NCBI GenBank assembly: GCA_019115725.1
Contig: DXCY01000130.1
Span: forward strand, 1-11,048
DNA: 11,048 nucleotides
Direction of reading: 5' to 3'
From: Candidatus Luteimonas excrementigallinarum
Lineage (GTDB): Bacteria; Pseudomonadota; Gammaproteobacteria; Xanthomonadales; Xanthomonadaceae
This document shows, piece by piece, positions 1 to 6,063 of the stretch. A program made the translations under genes and the position numbers. Each line of letters starts with the position of its first letter. Positions within the stretch are counted from its first letter, which is position 1. The notes below the pieces were generated by a model. It did no database searches. It was not told where the DNA came from and saw only the letters and a list, made by a program, of their open reading frames with translations.

Positions 1-706
1 CGTTGCCGGCCGCAAACACCACCAGCCCGCCGTGACTGAGGATGAAACGCCGGTACTCGGCGGCAATCGGGGCGGTGGCGGCGAGGTTGTTCCAGTACAG
101 GCCACCCCAGGAGTTGTTGAGGATGGTTACCCCGCGGTCGATCATGTCGTCGTGGATGGGCTCCAGGCCCAGCGCGCCGCTCACCTCGTTGCCTTGGCCG
201 CTGCCGTCGTCCTTCGGCGGCTCATCGTTGATGATCCGGGCCGACACGATCTCCGCGCCCTGGGCGATGCCACCCGGCCACTGCCCGAACGGCGCACCGG
301 CCGCGATCTGCGCGACCGCGGTGCCATGCCCGTCCTTGTCATCCACCGACATGTCGTTGGTATTGCGGTTGACGTAGATGAGGTTGTCCACCACCCGCCC
401 GGCAAGCGCCGGATGGTGGCGGTTGACGCCGCTGTCGATGATGCCGATGCGCACGCCCTCGCCGGTCAGTCCGGCGTCGATCGCCGGCTGCGCGTTGGTC
501 AGAGTGATGTGGTCGCTGTACGCCGGGTTGGGCGGCTCAACCACCGTAGGAGGCGGGCTGGGAGGCGGGGCCACCGGGGGCGGATCCGGCCGCAGGGGAT
601 TGCTGCCACCGCCGCCGCAGGCCGTCAGTGCCAGCGCCACCGCCGCTGCAAGCACGGAACGCCGTGCGGCCTTCGACTTCGCCACTCCTTCCCAAGCACC
701 GGTCAT
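1..706 (-). CDS. Subtilisin-like (S8) serine protease lipoprotein, N-terminal part (3' end beyond window)
   Basis: Secreted serine endopeptidase of the subtilisin family; only residues 1-235 are inside the window. Residues 1-30 form a lipoprotein signal: basic start (KSKAARR), hydrophobic core and lipobox LTAC with Cys30. A Gly/Pro-rich linker (about 31-61) follows, then the S8 domain. Catalytic Asp91 lies in IGIIDSG and catalytic His127 in DGHGTAV. The frame reaches the left edge just after AAGN, whose Asn235 is the usual oxyanion-hole residue. The Ser motif (GTSMA type) would be further left and is not seen. The start ATG at 706-704 has GGGAG six bases upstream (717-713). Lipobox plus Pro-rich linker plus S8 domain recalls autotransporter proteases such as NalP and SphB1, so a C-terminal beta-barrel is plausible but cannot be seen. 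A GTG start at residue 8 is possible but lacks a well-spaced ribosome site. Confidence 0.9.
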   Translation of the reverse strand, partial: MTGAWEGVAKSKAARRSVLAAAVALALTACGGGGSNPLRPDPPPVAPPPSPPPTVVEPPNPAYSDHITLTNAQPAIDAGLTGEGVRIGIIDSGVNRHHPALAGRVVDNLIYVNRNTNDMSVDDKDGHGTAVAQIAAGAPFGQWPGGIAQGAEIVSARIINDEPPKDDGSGQGNEVSGALGLEPIHDDMIDRGVTILNNSWGGLYWNNLAATAPIAAEYRRFILSHGGLVVFAAGN

Positions 707-742
707 CGGTTACTCCCACCTGGATGTCAGATGTGCATACCT

Positions 743-769
743 ATACCGCAACGTGCGGGCGCACGGTAT
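743..769. promoter_or_regulatory. Dyad-symmetric element in the divergent intergenic region (possible operator)
   Basis: ATACCG (743-748) is matched by its inverted copy CGGTAT (764-769). Nested inside is a tighter palindrome, CGTGCG-GG-CGCACG (752-765). The element lies 37-63 bases upstream of the protease start on the minus strand, where it could be an operator or a 5' leader hairpin. I do not recognise a known regulator site, and high G+C makes short palindromes common. Confidence 0.3.
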
Positions 770-820
770 GCCCGGGTTCCCAGATTCACGCTGAATGCGC
801 GACGGCCCCTGCGATGCGGT

Positions 821-849
821 TTGCCGGGTGCCTGTGCAGGCCCGATAAT
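821..849 (+). promoter_or_regulatory. Likely sigma70-type promoter of the thiolase gene
   Basis: A TTGCCG box (821-826, 4 of 6 consensus bases) is followed after exactly 17 bases by GATAAT (844-849, 5 of 6). Transcription would begin near 856, leaving a leader of about 33 bases before the ATG at 889. It stands out as a short A/T-richer stretch in G+C-rich DNA and points the right way. The call rests on sequence match only. Confidence 0.55.
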
Positions 850-888
850 CAAAGGATTCCGTCCCCTCCTCCCAGGTAGAGCATTCCT

Positions 889-2064
889 ATGAGCGACATC
901 ATCATCGCCGGTGCCAAGCGCACCGCCATCGGCTCGTTCCTCGGCCAGTTCAACGGCGTTTCCACGCCCACCCTTGGTGCCGCCGCCATCCGGGGCGCGC
1001 TCGAGCATGCCGGCCTGGCAGCCGACAAGGTGGACGAGACGATCATGGGCTGCGTGCTGCCCGCCGGTCTGGGCCAGGCTCCCGCGCGCCAGGCCTCCCG
1101 CGCCGCCGGGATCCCCGACGCCGCCGGCTGCACCACCATCAACAAGGTGTGCGGCTCGGGCATGAAGGCGGTGATGTTCGGCCATGACCTGATCCGTGCC
1201 GGATCGGCCAAAGTGGTGGTGGCCGGCGGCATGGAGTCCATGACCAATGCCCCGCACCTGCTCAACGGCTCGCGCAATGGCGTCCGCTACGGCAGCGCCG
1301 AGTTCCTTGACCACATGGCGTGGGACGGCCTGACCAACCCGGACGACGGCAAGGCCATGGGCGTGTTCGGCGACGAAGCCTGTCGCAAGTACGGCTTCAC
1401 CCGCGAGGAGCTGGACGCATTCTCGGCCGAGAGCGCCCGCCGCGCCCAGCAGGCGATCGCCGACGGCGCGTTCAATGACGAGATCGTCCCGGTGACGGTC
1501 AAGACCCGCAAGGGCGAGCACGAGGTGGCCGCGGACGAAGAGCCTGGCCGGATCGATCTTGGCCGCATCCCGACCCTGCGCGCCGCGTTCGGCAAGGACG
1601 GCCTGCTGACCGCCGCGTCGTCCTCGAAAATCTCCGACGGCGCCGCCGCGCTGGTGCTCGCCTCGGCTGCTGATGCCCCGGCCCTGGGCCTGACTCCGCT
1701 GGCCCGGATCGTGGCCCACGCCGGCCACGCGCACGAGCCGGAATGGTTCACCACCGCGCCGATCAAGGCGATCGACAACGTTCTCAAGCAGGCCGGCTGG
1801 ACGGTGGACGATGTGGACCTGTTCGAAGTCAACGAAGCCTTCGCCTGCGTGGCCATGGCACCGATGAAAGACCTCGGAATTCCCCACCAGAAGCTGAACG
1901 TGAATGGCGGCGCCTGTGCGCTTGGACATCCCATCGGAGCCAGCGGCGCGCGCCTCATCGTGACCCTGCTGCACGCGCTGAAAGCCCGTAATCTCAAGCG
2001 CGGCGTGGCTTCCCTGTGCATTGGCGGCGGCGAGGCCACGGCCATCGCGGTGGAACTGGTCTGA
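889..2064 (+). CDS. atoB: Acetyl-CoA acetyltransferase (thiolase)
   Basis: Thiolase of 391 residues, the usual length for the family. It catalyses reversible CoA-dependent cleavage of a 3-ketoacyl-CoA, most likely acetoacetyl-CoA to two acetyl-CoA, in the cytoplasm. All active-site elements are present: the acyl-accepting Cys88 in NKVCGSGMKAV, NEAFA, His347 in GGACALGHPIGASGAR, and the second catalytic Cys377 in LCIGGGEA. These match the Cys89/His348/Cys378 pattern of the Zoogloea enzyme. The start ATG is preceded by a modest AGGTAGAG. The gene has its own probable promoter and is read away from the divergent protease. With the nearby leucine-degradation genes it could consume acetoacetyl-CoA derived from HMG-CoA, although two lipoprotein genes and a terminator separate it from liuB. 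The family is clear; the symbol and chain-length preference are tentative, and a longer-chain 3-ketoacyl-CoA thiolase role cannot be excluded. Confidence 0.93.
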   Translation: MSDIIIAGAKRTAIGSFLGQFNGVSTPTLGAAAIRGALEHAGLAADKVDETIMGCVLPAGLGQAPARQASRAAGIPDAAGCTTINKVCGSGMKAVMFGHDLIRAGSAKVVVAGGMESMTNAPHLLNGSRNGVRYGSAEFLDHMAWDGLTNPDDGKAMGVFGDEACRKYGFTREELDAFSAESARRAQQAIADGAFNDEIVPVTVKTRKGEHEVAADEEPGRIDLGRIPTLRAAFGKDGLLTAASSSKISDGAAALVLASAADAPALGLTPLARIVAHAGHAHEPEWFTTAPIKAIDNVLKQAGWTVDDVDLFEVNEAFACVAMAPMKDLGIPHQKLNVNGGACALGHPIGASGARLIVTLLHALKARNLKRGVASLCIGGGEATAIAVELV

Positions 2065-2106
2065 ATCGGGTTAACGACCTCTTCACGTAAAAAGTCAAAC
2101 GCCTAC

Positions 2107-2134
2107 TTGACAGCGATTGCGCGACCGTCATGAT
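2107..2134 (+). promoter_or_regulatory. Possible promoter of the first Ala-rich lipoprotein gene
   Basis: A perfect TTGACA (2107-2112) is followed after 16 bases by CATGAT (2129-2134, 4 of 6 to TATAAT). This gives a leader of about 57 bases before the start at 2198. The consensus -35 box is notable in such G+C-rich DNA; the -10 is mediocre. The location just after the thiolase gene suits a separately transcribed small gene. Confidence 0.45.
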
Positions 2135-2197
2135 GTTTCCCGGCGCGTGCCCTCAAGCACGTTTGTCACTTTGATTACAACGACGAGGAAATCCACA

Positions 2198-2554
2198 ATG
2201 TCCATCAACAAGGCTCTGCTGGCCCTGGCCATGGGTTTCGCCCTGGCTGCGTGCTCGAACCAGGACGCTGCCCAGGACGCTGCTGCTGACGCTGCCGAAG
2301 CCGCTGCCGAAGCGCAGGCCCAGGCCGACGCTGCCTACGGCGAGTTCGAAGAAACCGCCCAGGCTGCCGCCGACACCGCTGTCGACGCCGCTGACCGCGC
2401 CGCCGACGCCGCTGCCGACGCGACCGACGCCACCACCGACGCGATCGAAGAAGCCGCTGCCGACGCAGCCGACGCCGCTGCCGACGTGGCGGAAGATGCT
2501 GCCGACATCGCCGACGAGGCTGCCGACGCCGCCGAAGACAACGACGGCAACTGA
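2198..2554 (+). CDS. Small acidic alanine-rich lipoprotein
   Basis: Predicted lipoprotein of 118 residues. Residues 1-18 are a signal peptide and the lipobox LAAC ends at Cys19, so the protein should be lipid-anchored in the cell envelope. By my count the 100-residue mature part has 46 Ala, 30 Asp/Glu and one Arg. Its AADAADxAADAAADATDA pattern predicts a long, strongly acidic helix, possibly a coiled coil, with no globular domain. The start is chosen because GAGGAA (2185-2190) lies seven bases upstream and the signal peptide begins at that Met. An in-frame TTG at 2117 would add 27 residues ahead of the signal peptide and would lie inside the probable promoter. The next gene has the same layout, with the lipobox Cys also at residue 19, so the two look like diverged duplicates. 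The function is unknown to me; a structural or stress-protective envelope role is only a guess. Confidence 0.85.
   Translation: MSINKALLALAMGFALAACSNQDAAQDAAADAAEAAAEAQAQADAAYGEFEETAQAAADTAVDAADRAADAAADATDATTDAIEEAAADAADAAADVAEDAADIADEAADAAEDNDGN
2270..2535 (+). repeat. Imperfect GCCGAC/GCTGCC coding microrepeats
   Basis: Within the first lipoprotein gene, variants of GCCGACGC and GCTGCCGAC recur in the reading frame, encoding Ala-Asp-Ala runs. The units are diverged at third codon positions, so this is a low-complexity coding tract and not an exact tandem array. Such tracts can gain or lose units in frame. Confidence 0.5.
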
Positions 2555-2563
2555 TCCAGCCTG

Positions 2564-2580
2564 GGAACCCGCAGGGTTCC
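2564..2580 (+). other. Short hairpin after the lipoprotein stop codon
   Basis: GGAACCC (2564-2570) and GGGTTCC (2574-2580) form a perfect 7-base stem around a GCA loop, about ten bases after the stop codon. It has no T-run and sits just ahead of the stronger terminator hairpin. It may stabilise the 3' end of the mRNA. Confidence 0.4.
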
Positions 2581-2597
2581 ACACTGGAAAAGTACGA

Positions 2598-2627
2598 GGA
2601 CCGCCGGGCAACCGGCGGTCCTTTTTT
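2598..2627 (+). terminator. Strong intrinsic terminator with GCAA tetraloop
   Basis: GGACCGCCGG (2598-2607), loop GCAA (2608-2611), CCGGCGGTCC (2612-2621), then six T (2622-2627). The perfect 10-bp G+C-rich stem is capped by a stable GNRA tetraloop and followed by a U-run, the classic rho-independent layout. It should end the transcript of the first lipoprotein gene, so the second one probably needs its own promoter or depends on read-through. Confidence 0.92.
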
Positions 2628-2715
2628 GTGCCCCGGTTTTGTGGGCCGGGTTCCACGCCCCCTTCACCCGCCCCCGCCAACACTGGCGCCATTCCCAACA
2701 GCAACAGGTCATGCC

Positions 2716-3123
2716 ATGAACAACCGCTCCCTCGTGCTGATTGCCGCCGGCGTCCTTGCCCTGAGCGCGTGCAACAACGATCCGCCCTACGAGACCGAAG
2801 AAGGTGCCGAAGCCGCTGCCGCCGCCGAGCGCGCACGGGCATCGGCCGCCGAGACGATTGACCACACCGGCACCGCCATTTCCGAAGGCGCCGACGCCGC
2901 CGCTGCCCGCACCCGCGAAGCGGCCGACGATGCATCCGCGGCGGCCCGGCGCGCTGCCGACGAGGCTTCGGCCGCTGCCAGCCGTGCCGGCGATGCCGCC
3001 CGTGAAGCGGCCGCCGATGGCACCGAGGCTGCTGGCCGCGCAGCCGAGTCCACCGCCGACGCGCTGGAACGTGCCGCCGACCGCGCCGAGCGCCAGGCCG
3101 ACGAGATCCGTCGCGACGACTGA
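2716..3123 (+). CDS. Alanine-rich mixed-charge lipoprotein (paralogue of the gene at 2198)
   Basis: Predicted lipoprotein of 135 residues. The signal peptide runs to residue 18 and the lipobox LSAC ends at Cys19. A short polar stretch (NNDPPYETEEG) follows, then about 100 residues of Ala with alternating Asp/Glu and Arg (e.g. AAREAAADGTEAAGRAAE). Unlike its acidic neighbour it carries many Arg, so salt bridges along a long helix or coiled coil are likely; the pattern resembles LEA or apolipoprotein-type amphipathic helices. The start at 2716 places the signal peptide at the N terminus. An upstream ATG at 2711 is out of frame. An AGG at 2706-2708 is the only ribosome-site candidate and is weak. 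Upstream in-frame sequence back to 2626 overlaps the preceding terminator's T-run and does not look like protein. I do not recognise a named family. Confidence 0.82.
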   Translation: MNNRSLVLIAAGVLALSACNNDPPYETEEGAEAAAAAERARASAAETIDHTGTAISEGADAAAARTREAADDASAAARRAADEASAAASRAGDAAREAAADGTEAAGRAAESTADALERAADRAERQADEIRRDD

Positions 3124-3139
3124 GTCATCCGGCCCTGCC

Positions 3140-3166
3140 TGGCCCCGGCCCGCGCGGCCGGGGCCA
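3140..3166 (+). terminator. Large G+C hairpin after the second lipoprotein gene (T-run absent)
   Basis: TGGCCCCGGCC (3140-3150) pairs perfectly with GGCCGGGGCCA (3156-3166) around a five-base loop, 17 bases after the stop codon. This 11-bp stem is very stable, but no T-run follows, so it is not a canonical intrinsic terminator. It could be a weak or factor-assisted terminator, an mRNA 3' stabiliser, or a structure in the liuB leader, whose start lies about 50 bases downstream. Confidence 0.55.
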
Positions 3167-3213
3167 GCCATCGCAGGTATCCTGTGCGGTCCATCCATCC
3201 CACGATGCCGCGC

Positions 3214-4821
3214 ATGCCCGCACTGAAGACCCGCCTGGATCCAGGCTCCCAGGAATTCATCGACAACGCCGCCTGGCACCGCGAACTGGTCGCCGAACTG
3301 GACCACCGCCTGACCCGGGCCGCGGATGGCGGCGGCAAAAAAGCGCGGGAACGGCATTTGTCACGGGGCAAACTGCTGGTCCGCGACCGCATCACCGCCC
3401 TGCTCGATCCGGGCTCTCCCTTCCTCGAAATCGCTCCGCTGGCCGCCGAAGACATGTATGGCGGCGACGCCCCGGCGGCCGGCATGGTGTGCGGCATCGG
3501 CCGGGTCATGGGCCAGGAAGTGGTGGTGGTGGCCAACGACGCCACCGTCAAAGGCGGCACCTATTTCCCGATCACGGTGAAAAAGCACCTGCGCGCGCAG
3601 GAAGTCGCCCGCGAGAACAACCTGCCCTGCGTCTACCTGGTCGACTCCGGCGGCGCCTTCCTGCCGCTGCAGGACGAGGTGTTTCCCGACAAGGAGCACT
3701 TCGGCCGGATCTTCTACAACCAGGCGCGGATGAGTGCCGAGAACATTCCCCAGGTTGCCGTGGTCATGGGCAGCTGCACCGCGGGGGGGGCCTATGTGCC
3801 CGCCATGAGCGATGAAAGCGTGATCGTGCGCGAGCAGGGCACGATCTTCCTCGGCGGGCCGCCGCTGGTGAAGGCGGCGACCGGCGAGGTGGTGGATGCC
3901 GAGTCGCTGGGCGGCGCCGACGTACACACCGCGGTGTCCGGTGTCGCCGACCACTTTGCCGAGAACGATCACCACGCCCTGCAGACGGCCCGCGACATCA
4001 TCGCCAGTCTCAACCGGACCAAGGTCCCGCCGGTGACACTGCAGGAACCCACCGCCCCCCTGTACCCGGCCGAAGAGCTGTACGGCATCGTACCCCGCGA
4101 CACCCGCCAGCCGTTCGATGTGCGCGAGGTGATCGCCCGCATCGTGGACGGCAGCCGCTTCCAGGAGTTCAAGGCCCGCTATGGCAAGACCCTGGTGACG
4201 GGCTTTGCCCATATCCACGGCTGTCCGGTGGGTATCGTGGCCAACAACGGCATTCTGTTTTCAGAGTCCGCGCTCAAGGGCGCGCACTTCATCGAGCTGT
4301 GCAACCAGCGCGGCATCCCGCTGGTGTTCCTGCAGAACATCACCGGCTTCATGGTCGGCCGCAAGTACGAGAATGCCGGCATCGCCAAGGACGGGGCCAA
4401 GATGGTCACCGCCGTGGCGTGCTCCAGCGTACCCAAGTTCACCGTGGTCATCGGCGGCAGCTTTGGCGCCGGCAACTACGCCATGTGTGGCCGCGCCTAT
4501 GGCGCCCGGTTCCTGTGGATGTGGCCCAACGCCCGGATCAGCGTGATGGGCGGCGAACAGGCGGCCAGCGTGCTGGCCACCGTGCGCCGCGACGGTATCG
4601 AAGCCAGGGGCGGCGAATGGAGTGCAGAGGACGAGGAAGCCTTCAAGACGCCCATCCGTCAGCAGTACGAAGACCAGGGCAGTCCGTGGTACGCCACCGC
4701 GCGGCTGTGGGACGACGGCATCATCGACCCGGCCGATACCCGGCGGGTGCTGGGCCTGGCAGTCTCCGCCTCGCTGAATGCGCCGATCAAACCGGCACGC
4801 TTCGGCGTGTTCCGCATGTAG
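3214..4821 (+). CDS. liuB: 3-methylcrotonyl-CoA carboxylase, carboxyltransferase (beta) subunit
   Basis: Carboxyltransferase half of the biotin enzyme that converts 3-methylcrotonyl-CoA to 3-methylglutaconyl-CoA in leucine breakdown; it should pair with the biotin subunit encoded at 6904. The 535 residues from this start match the usual length. Acetyl-CoA-carboxylase-type carboxyltransferase motifs are clear: GSCTAGGAYVPAMSDE (from about residue 186), GTIFLGGPPLVKAATGE and GGADVHTAVSGVADH in the N-terminal half, and GGSFGAGNYAMCGRAYG then WPNARISVMGGEQAA in the C-terminal half. Upstream in-frame starts at 3205 (ATG) and 3184 (GTG, with an AGG nearby) are possible; 3214 is preferred because it begins MPALKTRLDPGS, the family's usual N terminus. 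None has a strong ribosome site. Geranyl-CoA or propionyl-CoA carboxylase beta are alternatives, but liuC, liuD and liuE downstream favour methylcrotonyl-CoA. An eight-G run lies at 3783-3790. Confidence 0.95.
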   Translation: MPALKTRLDPGSQEFIDNAAWHRELVAELDHRLTRAADGGGKKARERHLSRGKLLVRDRITALLDPGSPFLEIAPLAAEDMYGGDAPAAGMVCGIGRVMGQEVVVVANDATVKGGTYFPITVKKHLRAQEVARENNLPCVYLVDSGGAFLPLQDEVFPDKEHFGRIFYNQARMSAENIPQVAVVMGSCTAGGAYVPAMSDESVIVREQGTIFLGGPPLVKAATGEVVDAESLGGADVHTAVSGVADHFAENDHHALQTARDIIASLNRTKVPPVTLQEPTAPLYPAEELYGIVPRDTRQPFDVREVIARIVDGSRFQEFKARYGKTLVTGFAHIHGCPVGIVANNGILFSESALKGAHFIELCNQRGIPLVFLQNITGFMVGRKYENAGIAKDGAKMVTAVACSSVPKFTVVIGGSFGAGNYAMCGRAYGARFLWMWPNARISVMGGEQAASVLATVRRDGIEARGGEWSAEDEEAFKTPIRQQYEDQGSPWYATARLWDDGIIDPADTRRVLGLAVSASLNAPIKPARFGVFRM

Positions 4822-4960
4822 CACCAGCAGGTGCCGGAGGCGACTTCATCGCGACATCCCTGCCGGGTGTGAACTGATCCGGGATTGGTGAGTGGGGTCA
4901 CAACAGGACCCGGTAGGGGGCGTGATAGGCTCGTGAAATACGACCCCCGTCGTTGCCGCT

Positions 4961-4978
4961 CCGGCCGCCCGCGGCCGG
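4961..4978 (+). other. G+C palindrome upstream of the bactofilin gene
   Basis: CCGGCCGC (4961-4968) and GCGGCCGG (4971-4978) are perfect inverted copies separated by CC. It lies in the 198-base gap between liuB and the bactofilin gene, about 40 bases before the start. It may fold in the leader or be a chance G+C palindrome. I see no convincing promoter or terminator in the rest of this gap. Confidence 0.35.
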
Positions 4979-5019
4979 TGACCCTGTCCGCGCCGCATGC
5001 CGTTCCAGGAGTTCCTCAG

Positions 5020-5598
5020 ATGGCCATCTTCAACCCTTCCAGCCAGACCAAGAAAGACGCCAGCCCCTTCGCTTCCGAGCCGGCCAACACGCCCGCGCGC
5101 GAGGAGCGCCCGGCAACGGCTGACTTCACCCCCACCTCCACGCCACCGCGCCCCGCCGCGGGGAGCGGTGCCGGTGCGGGAGTCAAGGAATCGTTGATCG
5201 CCGCCAACCTGACCATCGAAGGCAAGATCGAGGGCACCGGGCACGTCCGCATCGCCGGCCAGTTCAAGGGCGATGTCAACGTCAAGGGCGACCTGACGAT
5301 CGAACGTGGCGCCAGGCTCAACGGCAGCGTCCGCGCCGAGAAGGTGACCGTGGCCGGCGACCTGGAAGGCAATATCGAATCGGCCGAGCGGGTGGAGCTG
5401 CTGGACAGCGCCGTGCTCAACGGCGACCTCAAGGCCGGTACCCTCACCGTGGCCGCCGGCTCGCGGATCCGCGGCCATATCGACTGCGGCTGGGACGAGG
5501 CCGACACCCGTCCTGACAGCCGCGCCGACAAGGCACCGGCAGATACCAGGAACGCAGGCAAGGCCGGGGCCAAAACGGACGTCGAAGCCGTCTCGTGA
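5020..5598 (+). CDS. Bactofilin-family cytoskeletal protein
   Basis: Polymer-forming cytoskeletal protein of 192 residues. Residues 57-156 are a right-handed beta-helix of the bactofilin type (DUF583), seen as short repeats with Gly at turns and alternating small hydrophobics: LTIEGKIEGTGHVRIAGQFKG, then DVNVKGDLTIERGARLNGSV, then VTVAGDLEGNIES and LNGDLKAGTLTVAAGSRIRG. The flanks are disordered: a Pro/Thr/Ala-rich N-terminal tail (1-55, beginning MAIFNP) and a charged C-terminal tail (157-192). Bactofilins assemble without nucleotide into filaments at the inner membrane and scaffold cell-shape or envelope enzymes in other bacteria. The start at 5020 has AGGAG (5007-5011) eight bases upstream; a GTG at 4885 would add 45 Arg-rich residues unlike the family. 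Its stop overlaps the next start by four bases (GTGA), so the two are probably translated together. It sits between liuB and liuC with no evident metabolic link. Confidence 0.92.
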   Translation: MAIFNPSSQTKKDASPFASEPANTPAREERPATADFTPTSTPPRPAAGSGAGAGVKESLIAANLTIEGKIEGTGHVRIAGQFKGDVNVKGDLTIERGARLNGSVRAEKVTVAGDLEGNIESAERVELLDSAVLNGDLKAGTLTVAAGSRIRGHIDCGWDEADTRPDSRADKAPADTRNAGKAGAKTDVEAVS

Positions 5599-5981
5599 GC
5601 AGGGCCCGGCCGGGCACGGCGGGTGCCACCCGCACCTGCCCCCACTGCAAGACCACGATCCTGCAGAGCGCCTCACGCTGCCCGTCCTGCCGGCACTATC
5701 TCCGTTTTGATACGCCCTCCCCCGCACCGGGGGAGGAGCCGGCGCACACGACCACCAACGCGCTGCAGGTGGAAGGCACCATCCGCCATCCGGCCGAAGG
5801 CGGCGCCTGGGAATACTCGGTGGTGCTGGTGGTCCGCGACGGCGATGGCAAGGAAGTGAACCGCCAGGTCGTTGGCGTTGGCGCAATGTTTCCGGGAGAT
5901 GAGCGCAGCTTCAGCCTGGCCGTGGAAATCACCCCCACCAGCGACCAGCGCCGCCCGGGACGCCGACGGCTGGGCCACTGA
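5595..5981 (+). CDS. Small zinc-ribbon protein with a C-terminal beta-rich domain, coupled to bactofilin
   Basis: Protein of 128 residues with no signal peptide or membrane segment. Residues 15-32 form a zinc ribbon: Cys15 and Cys18 (CPHC) and Cys29 and Cys32 (CPSC), ten residues apart. A Pro-rich linker (about 41-52) leads to residues 55-115, whose alternating hydrophobic pattern (ALQVEGTIRHP, EYSVVLVVRDGDGKEV, RSFSLAVEI) suggests a small beta-sandwich. The turn MFPGDERSFSL recalls FxLYD-like domains, an inference from pattern only. The start is a GTG at 5595 inside the bactofilin stop region (GTGA overlap), which implies translational coupling. No known enzyme motif is seen. A cytoplasmic partner or regulator of the bactofilin is the simplest reading of the context. 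The last dozen residues are Arg/Gly-rich. Confidence 0.82.
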   Translation: MSRARPGTAGATRTCPHCKTTILQSASRCPSCRHYLRFDTPSPAPGEEPAHTTTNALQVEGTIRHPAEGGAWEYSVVLVVRDGDGKEVNRQVVGVGAMFPGDERSFSLAVEITPTSDQRRPGRRRLGH

Positions 5982-6063
5982 GCGCCTCATCGCCGCGACA
6001 TCGCCCCGATATCACCCATGGCCAGGACCGTCGCGTGCAGGCAGTCGCCCGAGGCTGAACCGC

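Noticed and set aside
32..892. Plus-strand open frame of 286 codons at the left end
   Set aside because: It overlaps the minus-strand protease, which has a lipobox and Asp/His motifs. The plus-strand product is Arg/Gly/Val-rich shadow sequence and runs into the thiolase promoter.
727..1974. Minus-strand open frame of 415 codons opposite the thiolase
   Set aside because: Antisense to a complete thiolase with all active-site residues; no protein-like pattern.
2270..2535. GCCGAC-type repeats considered as a CRISPR array or satellite
   Set aside because: The units are short, diverged and in reading frame with no unique spacers of constant length; they reflect the Ala-Asp composition of the protein.
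2153..3357. Minus-strand open frames opposite the two lipoprotein genes
   Set aside because: They are Arg- or Gly/Val-rich reverse readings of GCC/GAC codon repeats and span a terminator; the plus-strand products have proper lipoprotein signals.
4885..5019. Possible 45-residue N-terminal extension of the bactofilin from a GTG at 4885
   Set aside because: The extension is Arg/Gly/Pro-rich and contains the leader palindrome, while the ATG at 5020 has a well-placed AGGAG.
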